Source: Pseudomonadota bacterium
GTDB taxonomy: Bacteria > Pseudomonadota > Alphaproteobacteria > Acetobacterales > Acetobacteraceae
Assembly: GCA_019351895.1 (NCBI GenBank)
Contig: JABBOH010000008.1
Span: 1 to 64,000 of the forward strand
Length of the DNA stretch: 64,000 bases
Reading direction: 5' to 3'
Both the position numbers and the translations under genes were made by a program. Under the pieces are notes generated by a model. That model did no database searches, was not told the origin of the DNA, and saw nothing but the letters and a program-made list of their open reading frames with translations. Of this stretch, positions 1 through 9,582 are shown one piece after another; the stretch's first letter is position 1, and each line of letters opens with the position of its first letter.

Positions 1-1
1 T

Positions 2-532
2 CTGCGGCCCGAGATCTGCACGCTCGACTGCGGTTCGATGAACTTTGCCGAAGGCGACTACGTGATGACCAACACGCCCGGCATGCTGCGGGCGATGGCC
101 GCGCGCGTCCAGGCGCTGGGCGTGCGGCCGGAGATCGAGGTTTTCGACACCGGCCACCTCGTCTTGTGCAAGCAACTCATCCGCGAGGGTCTGATAGACG
201 ATCCGGTGATGATCCAGCTCTGCATGGGCATCCCCTATGGCGCGCCGGATGATCCGCTGACACTGATGGCGATGGTGAGCCAGCTGCCGCCGGGCGCGAT
301 CTTCTCCGCCTTCTCGATCGGGCGGATGCAGTTGCCATTCGCCGCCATGGCCTTGCTCGCAGGCGGCAATATCCGCGTGGGGCTGGAGGACAACATCTGG
401 CTCGCGCGCGGCGTGCCGGCGACGAATGGCCAGCTTGTCGAGCGCGCGGTGCGGACCGCCGAGAGCATGGGCGCGCGCATCCTGGGGCCCGAGGCCGTGC
501 GGGCGAAGCTGCGGCTGGAGCACCGCGCGTGA
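2..532 (+). CDS. BKACE family (DUF849) beta-keto acid cleavage enzyme, 3' part
   Basis: This is the C-terminal part (about 176 residues) of a beta-keto acid cleavage enzyme; the family is usually 275-310 residues, so the 5' end lies before the window. The reading frame is open from base 2. Family-typical stretches are MGIPYGAPDDP and a C-terminal GLEDNIWL...TNGQLVERAV block. BKACE enzymes condense a beta-keto acid with acetyl-CoA, giving acetoacetate and a new CoA ester. It ends in a 4-bp GTGA overlap with the carnitine dehydrogenase gene, so the inferred substrate is 3-dehydrocarnitine, giving betainyl-CoA and acetoacetate. The zinc ligands near the N-terminus cannot be checked here. Family is certain; substrate rests on context. 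Confidence 0.88.
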   Translation: MRPEICTLDCGSMNFAEGDYVMTNTPGMLRAMAARVQALGVRPEIEVFDTGHLVLCKQLIREGLIDDPVMIQLCMGIPYGAPDDPLTLMAMVSQLPPGAIFSAFSIGRMQLPFAAMALLAGGNIRVGLEDNIWLARGVPATNGQLVERAVRTAESMGARILGPEAVRAKLRLEHRA

Positions 533-1989
533 GCCGCCCGATCCGTCATTGCGCCGTCATCGGCGGTGGCGTCATCGGCGGCGGCTGGGCCGCGCGCTTT
601 CTGCTCAACGGTCTCGACGTCACGGTCTTCGATCCGCATCCCGAGGCCGAGCGGCGGTTGCGGGAGATGGTGGCGCTGGCCGGGCGCGCGATGCGCAAGC
701 TCGTCTCGGCCCCGCTGCCGCCCGAGGGGACGCTGCGTTTCGCTGGCAGCCTTGCCGACGCCGTGGCTGAGGCGGACCTCATCCAGGAAAGCGCGCCGGA
801 GGTCGAGGGTGTGAAGCAGCGCATCCTGGCGGAGATCGACCGCCACGCGCGGCCTGACGCGCTGGTGTGCTCCTCGACCTCCGGCCTGCTGCCGACGCGG
901 ATATCGGCGGAGATGACGCATCCGGAGCGTTTCCTCGTGGCGCATCCCTTCAATCCCGTCTATCTCCTGCCGCTGGTGGAGCTGTGCGGCGGCGAGCGCA
1001 CGGCGCCCGTAGCGATCGAACGGGCGAAGGATCTCTTCGCCCGCATCGGTATGCATCCTCTGCACGTCAAGCGCGAGATCGACGGCTTCATCGCCGACCG
1101 TTTGCTGGAAGCGCTGTGGCGGGAGGCGCTATGGCTTGTGCATGACGGCGTGGCGACGGTCGCCGAGGTTGACGACGCCATTCGCTTTGGTGCTGGTCTG
1201 CGCTGGGCCTTCATGGGCACATTCCAGATCTACCGGTTGGCGGGCGGCGAGGCGGGGATGCGGCATTTCATGGCGCAGTTCGGCCCGGCGCTGAAGCTGC
1301 CCTGGACCAAGCTCATGGACGTGCCTGAACTTACCGACGACTTCCTCGATGTGCTGGCGGCGCAGTCCGACGATCAGGCGCGGGACTGGGGTTTTCGCGC
1401 GCTGGAGGCGAAGCGCGACGACTGCCTCATCGGCATCATGCGCGCTCTCAAGCCGCAGTGTTTCGGCGCCGGGAACACGCTCGCGGCCTATGAGGCGACG
1501 CTGCGCGAAGCGGCGCCGCCGGTCGCGGCCGAGCCTCTGCGGCTTTACGAGGGCAAGGTTCCGTCCGATTGGGTCGACTACAACGGCCATATGAACGAGA
1601 GCCGCTACCTCGAGATTTTCGGCTATGCGACGGATGCGCTGCTGGCGAGGATCGGCATGGACGCGGCGATGCTGGCGCGTGGTTTCAGCTTCTACACGGT
1701 CGAGACGCATCTGCGGCATCTGGACGAGATTAGGCTGGGTGAAGGTTATGTCGCGTCGACGCAGATCATTGCCCACGACGCGAAGCGAATTCATCTCTTC
1801 CATCGTCTGCATCACGAGGATGGCCGCTTGCTCGCGACGGCTGAACAGATGATGCTGCATGTGGACACCGGGCGGCATCGCGCCTGCGAGGCGGCTGTCG
1901 AGGTACAGTCCGCGCTCGCTGTGCTTGCGGCCGCGCATCGCGGCATGGCTGTTCCGCCCGAGGCCGGGCGCGGCATCGGGATCAAGTAG
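529..1989 (+). CDS. lcdH: L-carnitine 3-dehydrogenase fused to betainyl-CoA thioesterase
   Basis: A 486-residue two-domain protein. Residues 1 to about 320 are a 3-hydroxyacyl-CoA-dehydrogenase-like NAD domain with the Rossmann motif GGGVIGGGW near residues 12-20. From about residue 340 a hotdog thioesterase domain follows, marked by DYNGHMNESRY. The first domain should oxidise L-carnitine to 3-dehydrocarnitine. The second should hydrolyse the betainyl-CoA made by the upstream BKACE enzyme, releasing glycine betaine. Fusions of this type are known from rhizobial carnitine operons; single-domain dehydrogenases of about 320 residues occur in Pseudomonas. The GTG start overlaps the upstream stop, so the two genes are translationally coupled. 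Assignment is strong because both domains and the neighbour agree. Confidence 0.9.
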   Translation: MSRPIRHCAVIGGGVIGGGWAARFLLNGLDVTVFDPHPEAERRLREMVALAGRAMRKLVSAPLPPEGTLRFAGSLADAVAEADLIQESAPEVEGVKQRILAEIDRHARPDALVCSSTSGLLPTRISAEMTHPERFLVAHPFNPVYLLPLVELCGGERTAPVAIERAKDLFARIGMHPLHVKREIDGFIADRLLEALWREALWLVHDGVATVAEVDDAIRFGAGLRWAFMGTFQIYRLAGGEAGMRHFMAQFGPALKLPWTKLMDVPELTDDFLDVLAAQSDDQARDWGFRALEAKRDDCLIGIMRALKPQCFGAGNTLAAYEATLREAAPPVAAEPLRLYEGKVPSDWVDYNGHMNESRYLEIFGYATDALLARIGMDAAMLARGFSFYTVETHLRHLDEIRLGEGYVASTQIIAHDAKRIHLFHRLHHEDGRLLATAEQMMLHVDTGRHRACEAAVEVQSALAVLAAAHRGMAVPPEAGRGIGIK

Positions 1990-2001
1990 AGGGGCGAGGC
2001 A

Positions 2002-3069
2002 ATGTCCATCATCGATCGGCTGGATGTGCAACCCGCGGTGCCCACGCTTCCGGCATCGGTCTACCGCGATCCTGCTCTGTTCGAGCGCGAGCGGCACGAG
2101 ATCTTCGCCCGCAACTGGCTGCTGTTCGGGCGCAGCGACCAGCTTCCGAGCCCGGGTGATTTCCTCGCCGCCACCATCATCGGCTTTCCGGTGATCGTCG
2201 TGCGGCAGCCGGACGGCAGCCTGCGCGGCTTGCACAATGTCTGCCGCCATCGGGCGGCGATGCTGACGCAAGCCACCGCCGGCAGCCTGCCCGGCGGCAT
2301 GATCCGCTGCCCCTATCACAGCTGGACCTACGGGCTCGATGGCTGCCTCAACCGCGCTCCCGGCTTCGGTGCGGCGAAAGGCGAATTGGAGCCCGCGGAG
2401 TGGTCGCTGTTTCCCATTGCCGCCGAGGAATGGCGTGGCCTCGTCTTCATCCGTATCGCGACGACGGGCGAGAGCCTCGTCGACTGGCTGGGGCCGATCG
2501 TGCCGCTGGCCGCGCATTACCCGCTCGAGGGCCAGCGCTTCTTCATGGCCAAGGATCGCGAGGTCGCCATCGATTGGAAGGTCTACGGCGAGAACTACCT
2601 CGAATGCTACCACTGCCCGAACATGCACCCCGGGCTTTGCGAATCGCTCGACATCAGCCGCTACACGATCGACCCGCATCCCGAGCACGGGCTGTTCCAC
2701 CTCTATGGCCCCAAGCGCGACGGCGGCATGACGGATGGGCTCTACTTCTACCGTTTCCCCTACCTCATGCTGAACCTCTACCAATGGGGCAGTTCGATCG
2801 CTACGCTCGAACCACTGGGAGCAGGGCGAGTGAGACACATCAACTGGTACTTGTTCTCTGACATCGGCCCGGAGCGCGCTGAGGAGAACCGCCGCTCCGC
2901 GGAGTGGTCGGCGCAGATCGTGACCGAGGATCTGGAGATGACCGCCGGCGTGCAGCGCAACCTCGAAACGGGCATCTATCAGCGCGGCATTCTGTCGCCA
3001 CGGCAGGAGAGGGCGGTGCAGGCCTTTCAGGACATGGTGCGCGCGGCGCTGCCGGGGCTGGAGAGTTAA
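2002..3069 (+). CDS. Rieske non-haem iron oxygenase alpha subunit, probable betaine demethylase
   Basis: A 355-residue ring-hydroxylating-type oxygenase. The Rieske [2Fe-2S] ligands are visible as a C-x-H pair near residues 80-82 and CPYH near 103-106. The mononuclear iron site is NYLECYHCPNMH near residues 195-207. The residue linking the two centres is Glu rather than the more common Asp, as I recall for oxygenases acting on quaternary amines such as carnitine monooxygenase CntA. Directly after genes that make betaine, the best inference is oxidative demethylation of glycine betaine to dimethylglycine. No ferredoxin-type reductase is adjacent, so its electron donor must be elsewhere or unusual. 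An ATG start follows a GAGG-containing leader. Confidence 0.82.
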   Translation: MSIIDRLDVQPAVPTLPASVYRDPALFERERHEIFARNWLLFGRSDQLPSPGDFLAATIIGFPVIVVRQPDGSLRGLHNVCRHRAAMLTQATAGSLPGGMIRCPYHSWTYGLDGCLNRAPGFGAAKGELEPAEWSLFPIAAEEWRGLVFIRIATTGESLVDWLGPIVPLAAHYPLEGQRFFMAKDREVAIDWKVYGENYLECYHCPNMHPGLCESLDISRYTIDPHPEHGLFHLYGPKRDGGMTDGLYFYRFPYLMLNLYQWGSSIATLEPLGAGRVRHINWYLFSDIGPERAEENRRSAEWSAQIVTEDLEMTAGVQRNLETGIYQRGILSPRQERAVQAFQDMVRAALPGLES

Positions 3070-3070
3070 G

Positions 3071-4699
3071 GTGTCGGGCAACACGGCGACCCGGAAACGG
3101 CATTACGACGCCGTCATCATCGGCAGCGGCCACAACGGCCTCGTCTGCGCGAACTACCTTGCCCGGCAGGGGATGACGGTCGCGGTGCTCGAGCGTAGGC
3201 AGGTCATCGGCGGTGCGGCCGTCACGGAGGAGATCGCGCCCGGCTTCCGCGCATCTATCTTCTCCTACCTGATGAGCCTTCTCCATCCGCGCATCATCCG
3301 CGATTTCGATCTGCCGAGGCATGGGCTCACGGTTCTGCCGTGCTCGGACATGATCTCGTCCGTGTCATACGACGACTACATCCTGTTTTCGGAGAACATG
3401 CAGAAGACCCAGGCGAGTTTCGCCAAGTTCTCCCTGCACGACGCGGAGATCTATCCGGCCTTCGACGCTTATCTGCAGGAGGCGACCAAGGTTGTCCGCT
3501 CCCTTCTGTGGGAAACGCCGGTCGATCCGGCACGCGCCGACTGGCGTGGCTTTCGCGAGTCGGCTTCACTGCTCTGGAAGTATCGCCGCATCGGGCGGAA
3601 GATGTATCGTCTCGTCGATCTCCTCACGATGAGCGCCTATGACTATCTGCGCGAGTGGTTCGAGGATGATCGCGTCATGGCTTGCCTCGCCTACTACGCC
3701 TCCATCGGCACCTTCGCCGGGCCCAAAAGCCCTGGCTCCGCTTACGTCATCATGCATCACATCATGGGCGAGCATGAAGGCGCGGGCGGCTGGGGGTTCA
3801 TCAAAGGCGGCATGGGCGCGATCACGCAAGCCCTGGCCTCTGCCGGGCGGACGATGGGCGTCGAGATCTTCACCGAAACCGCCGTCGCCGAAATCCGGGT
3901 GACCGGCGGCCGGGCAGGCGAGGTGGTGACCACAACAGGCGACGTGTTCCACGCGCGCGTGATCGCCTCGGGGGCGAATGCCAAGGCGGTCTATCTCGAC
4001 ATGCTCGACGAGCGCCATGTCCCGCCGGAGGTCCTGCGAGAAATCCGCGGCTACCGGACCTTCTCGACCGCGTTCAAGATGAACATCGCCTGCGAGCGCC
4101 CGCCGCAATACCGCATCCTCGACAAGGCGAAGGCCGACGGCTCGCTTGGGAGCTTCCCTTATCCCACCTACTGCCATATCGCGCCTGATATCGACTACCT
4201 CGAGCGCGCCTACGACGATGCAAAGCACGGTTGGTATTCGTCCGAGCCCTTCATGACGCTGTGCACGCCCACGATCGTCGATGACACGCTGGCGCCGGCG
4301 GGCAAGCATGTGGTCAATGTGTTCGGCGGCCATGCGCCCTACAAGCTCAAGAACGGCGATTGGGCCGGCGAGAAGGACAAGTTCAAGAAGACTGTCCTCA
4401 ACGCCATCGACAACTATGCGCCGGGCTTCTCGGGCGACATCATCGCCGAGCAGACGCTGGTGCCTCCGGATCTGGAGGCGATCATCGGTGTGCCGCAGGG
4501 GCACATCTTCCACGGGGAGCTTTCCGCCGATCAGCTATTCTTTCAGCGCCCGGTCTCGGGGTTTGCCGATTACCGGACGCCAGTGCAGGCGCTCTATCTC
4601 TGCGGCTCGTCCACGCATCCCGGTGGCGGCGTATCGGGCATTCCGGGGCATAACGCCGCGCGGGAGATTCTCAAGGACATCAAGGCGCGCAAAATCTGA
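3071..4699 (+). CDS. CrtI/PYROXD2-like FAD-dependent oxidoreductase
   Basis: A 542-residue flavoprotein of the phytoene-desaturase-like family. The N-terminal dinucleotide site is GSGHNG near residues 17-22, followed by an ERR acid pair and GGAAVTEE. The C-terminal FAD signature reads STHPGGGVSGIPGHNAA. It starts with GTG one base after the Rieske stop codon, so it is co-transcribed and probably coupled. The substrate cannot be read from sequence. In this operon it could oxidise a product of carnitine or betaine breakdown, but carotenoid-type chemistry is not excluded. Apart from family and operon membership the role is open. Confidence 0.75.
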   Translation: MSGNTATRKRHYDAVIIGSGHNGLVCANYLARQGMTVAVLERRQVIGGAAVTEEIAPGFRASIFSYLMSLLHPRIIRDFDLPRHGLTVLPCSDMISSVSYDDYILFSENMQKTQASFAKFSLHDAEIYPAFDAYLQEATKVVRSLLWETPVDPARADWRGFRESASLLWKYRRIGRKMYRLVDLLTMSAYDYLREWFEDDRVMACLAYYASIGTFAGPKSPGSAYVIMHHIMGEHEGAGGWGFIKGGMGAITQALASAGRTMGVEIFTETAVAEIRVTGGRAGEVVTTTGDVFHARVIASGANAKAVYLDMLDERHVPPEVLREIRGYRTFSTAFKMNIACERPPQYRILDKAKADGSLGSFPYPTYCHIAPDIDYLERAYDDAKHGWYSSEPFMTLCTPTIVDDTLAPAGKHVVNVFGGHAPYKLKNGDWAGEKDKFKKTVLNAIDNYAPGFSGDIIAEQTLVPPDLEAIIGVPQGHIFHGELSADQLFFQRPVSGFADYRTPVQALYLCGSSTHPGGGVSGIPGHNAAREILKDIKARKI

Positions 4700-4702
4700 T
4701 GG

Positions 4703-4731
4703 AGTTTTTGCGCGCTTTTTTCAAAAAGCGC
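4703..4731 (+). repeat. AT-rich hairpin with alternative pairing, copy 1
   Basis: Between two convergent genes lies a perfect inverted repeat with 9-bp arms (4712-4720 and 4723-4731) around TC. It is preceded by AGTTTTTG at 4703-4710, whose TTTTTG can instead pair with CAAAAA at 4722-4727. A second element of the same design is at 56646-56676. It probably ends transcription between the carnitine operon and kdpC, but the U-run lies inside the stem rather than after it. Confidence 0.6.
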
Positions 4732-4734
4732 CGC

Positions 4735-5355
4735 TCACTTGCTCGAAACACTGTTTGTTCCCGCCTTCATCTGTGCCAGAGCGAGGTTCAACCGAAGCAC
4801 ATTGACATTCGGCATGCCGATGAAGCCGAGTGCAGGCAGGTAGGCCATCGTGTTGACGAGTGCGACGACACGATCGGCGGGCAGATGCCGCGCGGCGGCG
4901 ACAACGGGCGCCTGTGCCCGCGCATTGGCGAGCGAAATGTCGGGATCGAGGCCCGATCCGGAAGATGTCGCGGCATCGGCCGGTACCGGCCTCTGACCAT
5001 AAGTGTTGTGCCAGGCCGCGACACGCTGCTTCACGGCGGCGAGCAGCGCCGCGCTGGACGGCGCGAGGTTGGAGGCGCCGGATTCCGAAGCGTCGTAGGG
5101 CGTCGCGACCGCGGCTCCCTTGGCATCCGTGCCGGTTAGGCTGGAAGGGCGCGCTACAAACCAGTCGGGACCTGTGAAATTCTGGCCGATCACGGCGGAA
5201 CCCACAACCTGCCCATTTTGCGTGATCAGGCTTCCCCGGGCCTGGAAGGGGAAGATGACCTGCGCGACCTCGGTGAAGACGGCGGGCAGAAAGAAGCCCA
5301 TGGCGATGGTGAAGAACACGACCAGCGACAGGGCAGGGCGGAGTTCACGGATCAT
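4735..5355 (-). CDS. kdpC: Potassium-transporting ATPase KdpC subunit
   Basis: A 206-residue KdpC. There is one N-terminal membrane segment (about residues 10-32), then a soluble domain containing the family blocks NGQVVGSAVIGQNFTG, GSGLDPDIS and ALVN near the C-terminus. KdpC is the accessory subunit that joins KdpA and KdpB and raises ATP affinity. The ATG at 5355 gives MIRELRPALS, the usual KdpC beginning; a longer reading frame upstream is an artefact overlapping kdpB. The gene lies 11 bp downstream of kdpB and is the last gene of the operon. Confidence 0.96.
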   Translation of the reverse strand: MIRELRPALSLVVFFTIAMGFFLPAVFTEVAQVIFPFQARGSLITQNGQVVGSAVIGQNFTGPDWFVARPSSLTGTDAKGAAVATPYDASESGASNLAPSSAALLAAVKQRVAAWHNTYGQRPVPADAATSSGSGLDPDISLANARAQAPVVAAARHLPADRVVALVNTMAYLPALGFIGMPNVNVLRLNLALAQMKAGTNSVSSK

Positions 5356-5366
5356 GACATGCTCTC

Positions 5367-7406
5367 TCAGGAGAAGATGTGGAAGCTGTGCAGCACGAGG
5401 TCGATCGCCTTGATGCCGGCAAAGGGCGCCGCGATGCCGCCCAGTCCATAGATCAGCAGGTTGCGCCGTAGCAGCGCGCCTGCGCCGATCGCACGGAACT
5501 TGATGCCCCGCAGCGCCAGCGGCACGAGTGCCACGATGATGATCGCGTTGAAGATCACCGCCGAGAGAATGGCGCTCTCCGGCGAGGCGAGCTGCATGAT
5601 GTTGAGCGCGCCGAGACCCGGGTACGCCGCCAGAAAGATCGCTGGCAGGATCGCGAAGTATTTGGAGATGTCGTTGGCGATGCTGAAGGTCGTGAGCGCC
5701 CCTCTCGTGATCAGCAGCTGCTTGCCGATCTCGACGATTTCGATGAGTTTCGTGGGGTCGCTGTCGAGGTCGATCATGTTGCCGGCCTCGCGCGCCGCCT
5801 GAGTGCCGGATTGCATTGCGACGCCGACATCGGCCTGCGCGAGTGCCGGCGCGTCGTTGGTGCCGTCGCCGCACATGGCGACGAGACGGCCCTCGGCCTG
5901 CACCTTTCGGATATAGGCGAGCTTGTCCTGCGGCGTTGCCTCGGCAATCACGTCGTCCACCCCGGCCTCGGCGGCGATGGCGTTCGCGGTGATGCGGTTG
6001 TCGCCTGTAACCATCACGGTGCGGATGCCCATGCGGCGCAGCGCGGCGAAGCGCTCCTTGATGTCCGGTTTGACGATATCCTTCAACTCCAGCACGCCGA
6101 GCAGCCGGTTGCCGGCGCTGACCGCCAGCGGCGTGCTGCCTGCGCGCGCCACGCGGCTCACGGCATCGGTGAAGGCCTGCGGCGCGCTGCTGAGGCTGAT
6201 CGCGCTCAGCACGGAGTCGACCGCGCCCTTACGCACATGGATGCCGGGCGCATCGAGACCCGAAAGCCGCGTGTTGGCCGAGAAGGGCACGACCGTCGCG
6301 CCCTCCGGGGCTGTCGCCGTGATGCCGAAGCGGTCACGCACGAAGGCCAAGATGGAACGGCCCTCGGGCGTGTCGTCACCGAGCGAGGAGAGAGCGGCCA
6401 TCTCCGCGAGTTCGCGTTCCTGCACGCCCGGCACGGGGTAGAGTCCCGCCGCCATGCGGTTGCCGAAGGTGATCGTGCCGGTCTTGTCGAGCAGCAATGC
6501 GTCCACATCGCCCGCGGCTTCCACCGCGCGGCCAGAGGTTGCAATGACATTGAAGCGGATCAGCCGGTCCATGCCCGCGATGCCGATGGCCGATAGCAGG
6601 CCGCCGATCGTGGTCGGGATGAGGCAGACGAGCAGCGCCGCCAGCACGGGCACGCGGAGCGCCGCATGCGAATAGTCGCCAAATGGCACGAGCGTGACGA
6701 CGGCGACCAGGAAGATGATTGTGAGGCCGGCCAGTAGAATATCGAGCGCGATTTCGTTCGGCGTCTTGCGGCGCTCCGCGCCCTCCACCAGCGCGATCAT
6801 GCGGTCGAGAAAGGTCGAGCCCTGTTCCGCGGTGATCCGCACCACGATCCAGTCCGACACGACCTGCGTGCCGCCGGTGACGGCCGAGCGGTCGCCGCCG
6901 GATTCGCGGATGACCGGCGCGCTTTCGCCGGTGATCGCACTCTCGTTGACCGATGCGATGCCTTGCACGATCTCCCCGTCCGACGGGATGAGGTCGGAGG
7001 TTTCGACCAGGACGAGGTCGCCCTTCCGAAGGTCCAGTGCCGGCGTGGGCTTCCACATCTGCGGCTCGCGCGGGTCGAGGACGAGCTTCGCCATGGTGTC
7101 CGTGCGTGCCCGGCGAAGGCTTTCGGCCCTGGCGCGGCCACGACCTTCGGCGACGGCCTCGGCGAAGGTCGCGAACAGCACGGTGAGCCAGAGCCAGACC
7201 GCGATGGTGAGGGCGAAGGCGCCGCCTTGCCCTCGGACCACGCTCTCGATGCCGACGGCAGTCGTGAGCAGCGCCACGATCTCGGTCACGAAGATGACGG
7301 GGTTGCGCATCAACAGGCGCGGGTTGAGCTTCATAACCGCGTCGCGGGCGGCGCGGGCGAGGATTGCACGATCGAAAAGCGCGATGGTTTCGGCATGTTG
7401 GGTCAT
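5367..7406 (-). CDS. kdpB: Potassium-transporting P-type ATPase KdpB subunit
   Basis: A 679-residue P-type ATPase that powers high-affinity K+ import. The phosphorylated Asp lies in DKTGTIT near residue 307. TGES of the actuator domain, [10 protein letters not shown] of the hinge and several membrane segments are present. Serine 162 of E. coli KdpB (inhibitory phosphorylation) corresponds to the Ser of TGES. The ATG at 7406 was chosen; a TTG at 7424 overlapping the kdpA stop (TTGA) would add six residues and neither start has a strong ribosome-binding site. Length and motifs are complete. Confidence 0.97.
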   Translation of the reverse strand: MTQHAETIALFDRAILARAARDAVMKLNPRLLMRNPVIFVTEIVALLTTAVGIESVVRGQGGAFALTIAVWLWLTVLFATFAEAVAEGRGRARAESLRRARTDTMAKLVLDPREPQMWKPTPALDLRKGDLVLVETSDLIPSDGEIVQGIASVNESAITGESAPVIRESGGDRSAVTGGTQVVSDWIVVRITAEQGSTFLDRMIALVEGAERRKTPNEIALDILLAGLTIIFLVAVVTLVPFGDYSHAALRVPVLAALLVCLIPTTIGGLLSAIGIAGMDRLIRFNVIATSGRAVEAAGDVDALLLDKTGTITFGNRMAAGLYPVPGVQERELAEMAALSSLGDDTPEGRSILAFVRDRFGITATAPEGATVVPFSANTRLSGLDAPGIHVRKGAVDSVLSAISLSSAPQAFTDAVSRVARAGSTPLAVSAGNRLLGVLELKDIVKPDIKERFAALRRMGIRTVMVTGDNRITANAIAAEAGVDDVIAEATPQDKLAYIRKVQAEGRLVAMCGDGTNDAPALAQADVGVAMQSGTQAAREAGNMIDLDSDPTKLIEIVEIGKQLLITRGALTTFSIANDISKYFAILPAIFLAAYPGLGALNIMQLASPESAILSAVIFNAIIIVALVPLALRGIKFRAIGAGALLRRNLLIYGLGGIAAPFAGIKAIDLVLHSFHIFS

Positions 7407-7420
7407 GATGCGTTGCCCGT

Positions 7421-9118
7421 TCAATAGGTCTTGCCGGCGAAGAGCGCGAAGTGCTCGGCGAGTGGCCCGAGGGTCATCGCGGGCAGGAACTGCAGACCGC
7501 CAAGGATGATGATGACGCCGATCAGAAGCGCCACGAACAGGGCGCCGTCGGTCGGGAAGGTGCCCGAGGAATCCGGCAGCTTCGGCTTCGCCGCCAGCGA
7601 GCCCGCGATCGCGATGACGGGGATCATGAAGGCGAAGCGCCCGAACAGCATCGCGGTGCCGAGACCGTAGTCGAGCAGCGGCGTGTCGGCGGAAATTCCC
7701 GCCATGGCCGAGCCGTTGTTCTCAGTCGCCGAGGTCCAGGCATAGAGCATTTCGCTCAAGCCGTGCGGCCCCGCATTGGCAAGCGATGCAAGTCCTGACG
7801 TGGTGATGAGCGAGAAGCCGCCGCCGACGAGAATAAAGACCGTCAGGATCAGCACCGAAAGCATCGCGAGCTTGATTTCGCGCGCTTGGACCTTCTTGCC
7901 GAGATATTCCGGCGTTCGCCCGACCATCAGCCCCGCCACGAAGACGCTGAGGAGCGCGAAGACGATGATGGTGTAGAAGCCCGAACCGACGCCGCCCGGC
8001 GTCACTTCGCCGAGTTCCATCATGAACAGCGGAACCGCGCCCGCCAGCGGCATGTAGCTGTCGGTGAAGCTGTTGACGGCGCCGGTCGAGGTGCCGGTCG
8101 CGGACACGTTGAAGGTGGTGGAGGCCGCAATGCCGAAGCGCACCTCCTTGCCTTCCATGTTGCCGGGCGCCGCGCTGATCCCGGCCGCGACGTGCAGGGG
8201 GTTGGCGTGCGACTCGGCGGCATAGGCGCCGATGCAGCCGGCGATGAGAATGATCGCCATCGCGCCGTACAGCGCATAGCCTTGGCGTGGCCGGCCGACC
8301 ATGCGCCCGAAGGCGACCGGCAGGGCGAAGCCGATGACGAGCAGCAGCCAATTCTCCAGAATGTTCGTCCAGATCGTTGGGTTCTCAAATGGATGGGCGG
8401 AGTTGGCGTTGAAGAACCCACCGCCGTTGGTGCCGAACTCCTTGATCGCCTCCTGCAGCGCCACGGGTCCGACGGCGATTTTCTGCACGCTGCCGAAGAT
8501 GGTGTGGGCCGTTGCGAAGGGCGCGAAGGTCTGCGGCGAGCCAGACCAGACCAGCAGCAGGGCCGCGACGATCGTGAACGGCAGCAGCAGATAGAGCGTG
8601 ATCCGCGTGAGGTCGACGTAGAAGTTGCCGAGCGTCTGGAGCCCCGAGCTGGTGAAGGCGCGCATGACGGCGCCCGCGACGGCGATGCCGGCGGCTGCCG
8701 AGATGAACATGTGAACCGCGAGCCCGAACATCTGAGCGCCGTTCGAGATCTGGGCCTCCGGTGCATAGGACTGCCAGTTCGTGTTCGTCGTGAAGCTCGC
8801 CGCGGTGTTGAAGGCGAGGCGGGGCGACATCGGTCCGATATGCTGCGGGTTGAACGGCAGATACTCCTGCAGCCTGAGGATGGCGTAGAGCAGAACGAGG
8901 TGGATCACGCTCAGCAGCAGCAGCGCCACGACGTAGTCTTGCCAGCGCATCTCGCGCGCCGGATCGACGCCGCAGACGGCGTAGACTCCGTGCTCGACGG
9001 GGGCGAGGAAGCGGACCTCGCCCTGCAGGATGCGGGCGATATAGAGGCCGAGCGGAATGGCTCCGCCGAGCACGAGGACGAAGATGAGGGCGATGTATGC
9101 CCCACCGGCGATTGTCAT
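7421..9118 (-). CDS. kdpA: Potassium-transporting ATPase KdpA subunit
   Basis: A 565-residue integral membrane protein, the K+-selective channel-like subunit. Selectivity-filter regions typical of KdpA are visible as [32 protein letters not shown] (first 18 residues most conserved) and ENNGSAMAG. Start MTIAGGAYI at 9118 follows the small kdpF gene by 21 bp. Length agrees with the family (about 557-570). Confidence 0.97.
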   Translation of the reverse strand: MTIAGGAYIALIFVLVLGGAIPLGLYIARILQGEVRFLAPVEHGVYAVCGVDPAREMRWQDYVVALLLLSVIHLVLLYAILRLQEYLPFNPQHIGPMSPRLAFNTAASFTTNTNWQSYAPEAQISNGAQMFGLAVHMFISAAAGIAVAGAVMRAFTSSGLQTLGNFYVDLTRITLYLLLPFTIVAALLLVWSGSPQTFAPFATAHTIFGSVQKIAVGPVALQEAIKEFGTNGGGFFNANSAHPFENPTIWTNILENWLLLVIGFALPVAFGRMVGRPRQGYALYGAMAIILIAGCIGAYAAESHANPLHVAAGISAAPGNMEGKEVRFGIAASTTFNVSATGTSTGAVNSFTDSYMPLAGAVPLFMMELGEVTPGGVGSGFYTIIVFALLSVFVAGLMVGRTPEYLGKKVQAREIKLAMLSVLILTVFILVGGGFSLITTSGLASLANAGPHGLSEMLYAWTSATENNGSAMAGISADTPLLDYGLGTAMLFGRFAFMIPVIAIAGSLAAKPKLPDSSGTFPTDGALFVALLIGVIIILGGLQFLPAMTLGPLAEHFALFAGKTY

Positions 9119-9139
9119 GATGAATATCCGTGTCGCGGC

Positions 9140-9226
9140 TCAGAAGTCTTCGGGACGCAGCAGCGCCCATAGGAGATAGGCGAACAGCAGGGCGGCGACG
9201 CCGCCACCGAGAACGAGGTCGATCAC
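9140..9226 (-). CDS. kdpF: KdpF small membrane subunit
   Basis: A 28-codon gene starting with GTG that encodes a single membrane helix ending LLWALLRPEDF. Position directly before kdpA, length and the C-terminal ALLRPE pattern match KdpF, the lipid-like stabiliser of the Kdp complex. It begins three bases after the stop codon of another tiny membrane ORF. Confidence 0.85.
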   Translation of the reverse strand: MIDLVLGGGVAALLFAYLLWALLRPEDF

Positions 9227-9229
9227 AGC

Positions 9230-9313
9230 TCAGACTTTCCGGCAGAAGGCGACGAAGCCGATGAGAGCCGCGAAGATCGCCGCGGCGTAGGCGAGTGAAA
9301 TGATGTCGCCCAA
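9230..9313 (-). CDS. 27-residue membrane peptide in the kdp leader
   Basis: This ORF encodes one predicted membrane helix (LAYAAAIFAALIGFVAF) followed by a basic C-terminus CRKV. The start is TTG, preceded at good spacing by a strong GGAGGTG ribosome-binding site, and the stop abuts kdpF. I do not recognise a family. It could be a second KdpF-like subunit or a translated leader for the operon. Confidence 0.6.
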   Translation of the reverse strand: MGDIISLAYAAAIFAALIGFVAFCRKV

Positions 9314-9407
9314 GGCGCACCTCCATCTTCAGGCGTAAGGGGCAGGGGCCGGCTGTTGACAGGGCACCCAAAGCGGCAGAAGCCGCCCGGGCGGACCCCG
9401 GTGCCGT

Positions 9408-9536
9408 TTAGTTGTGTGAGTGACGACGCAGCCCAGGCGATTGTGGCGCGTCGCCGCTGTTCTCCCGATAGGCCGCGACGGCCAGTGCACCGAGCAGCCC
9501 GGTCAGGCACAGAATGACGAGCAGAAGTTCGAACAC
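9408..9536 (-). CDS. 42-residue membrane peptide upstream of the kdp operon
   Basis: A GTG-initiated ORF with a hydrophobic N-terminal helix (ELLLVILCLTGLLGALAVAA) and a polar tail rich in Arg, Ser and His. An AGGA lies nine bases before the start. It is the first ORF of the leftward kdp run, 94 bp before the 27-residue peptide. No family is recognised, and translation is inferred from composition and context. Confidence 0.45.
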   Translation of the reverse strand: MFELLLVILCLTGLLGALAVAAYRENSGDAPQSPGLRRHSHN

Positions 9537-9582
9537 GGGGATGTGTCCTGTTGTTGACGCGCCTTGATTAGGCGTCCCGCCC

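Noticed and set aside
1129-3084. Long minus-strand ORF of about 650 codons opposite the carnitine genes
   Set aside because: It is a GC-rich shadow of two well-supported plus-strand genes; its translation is Arg/Ala/His-rich and matches no family.
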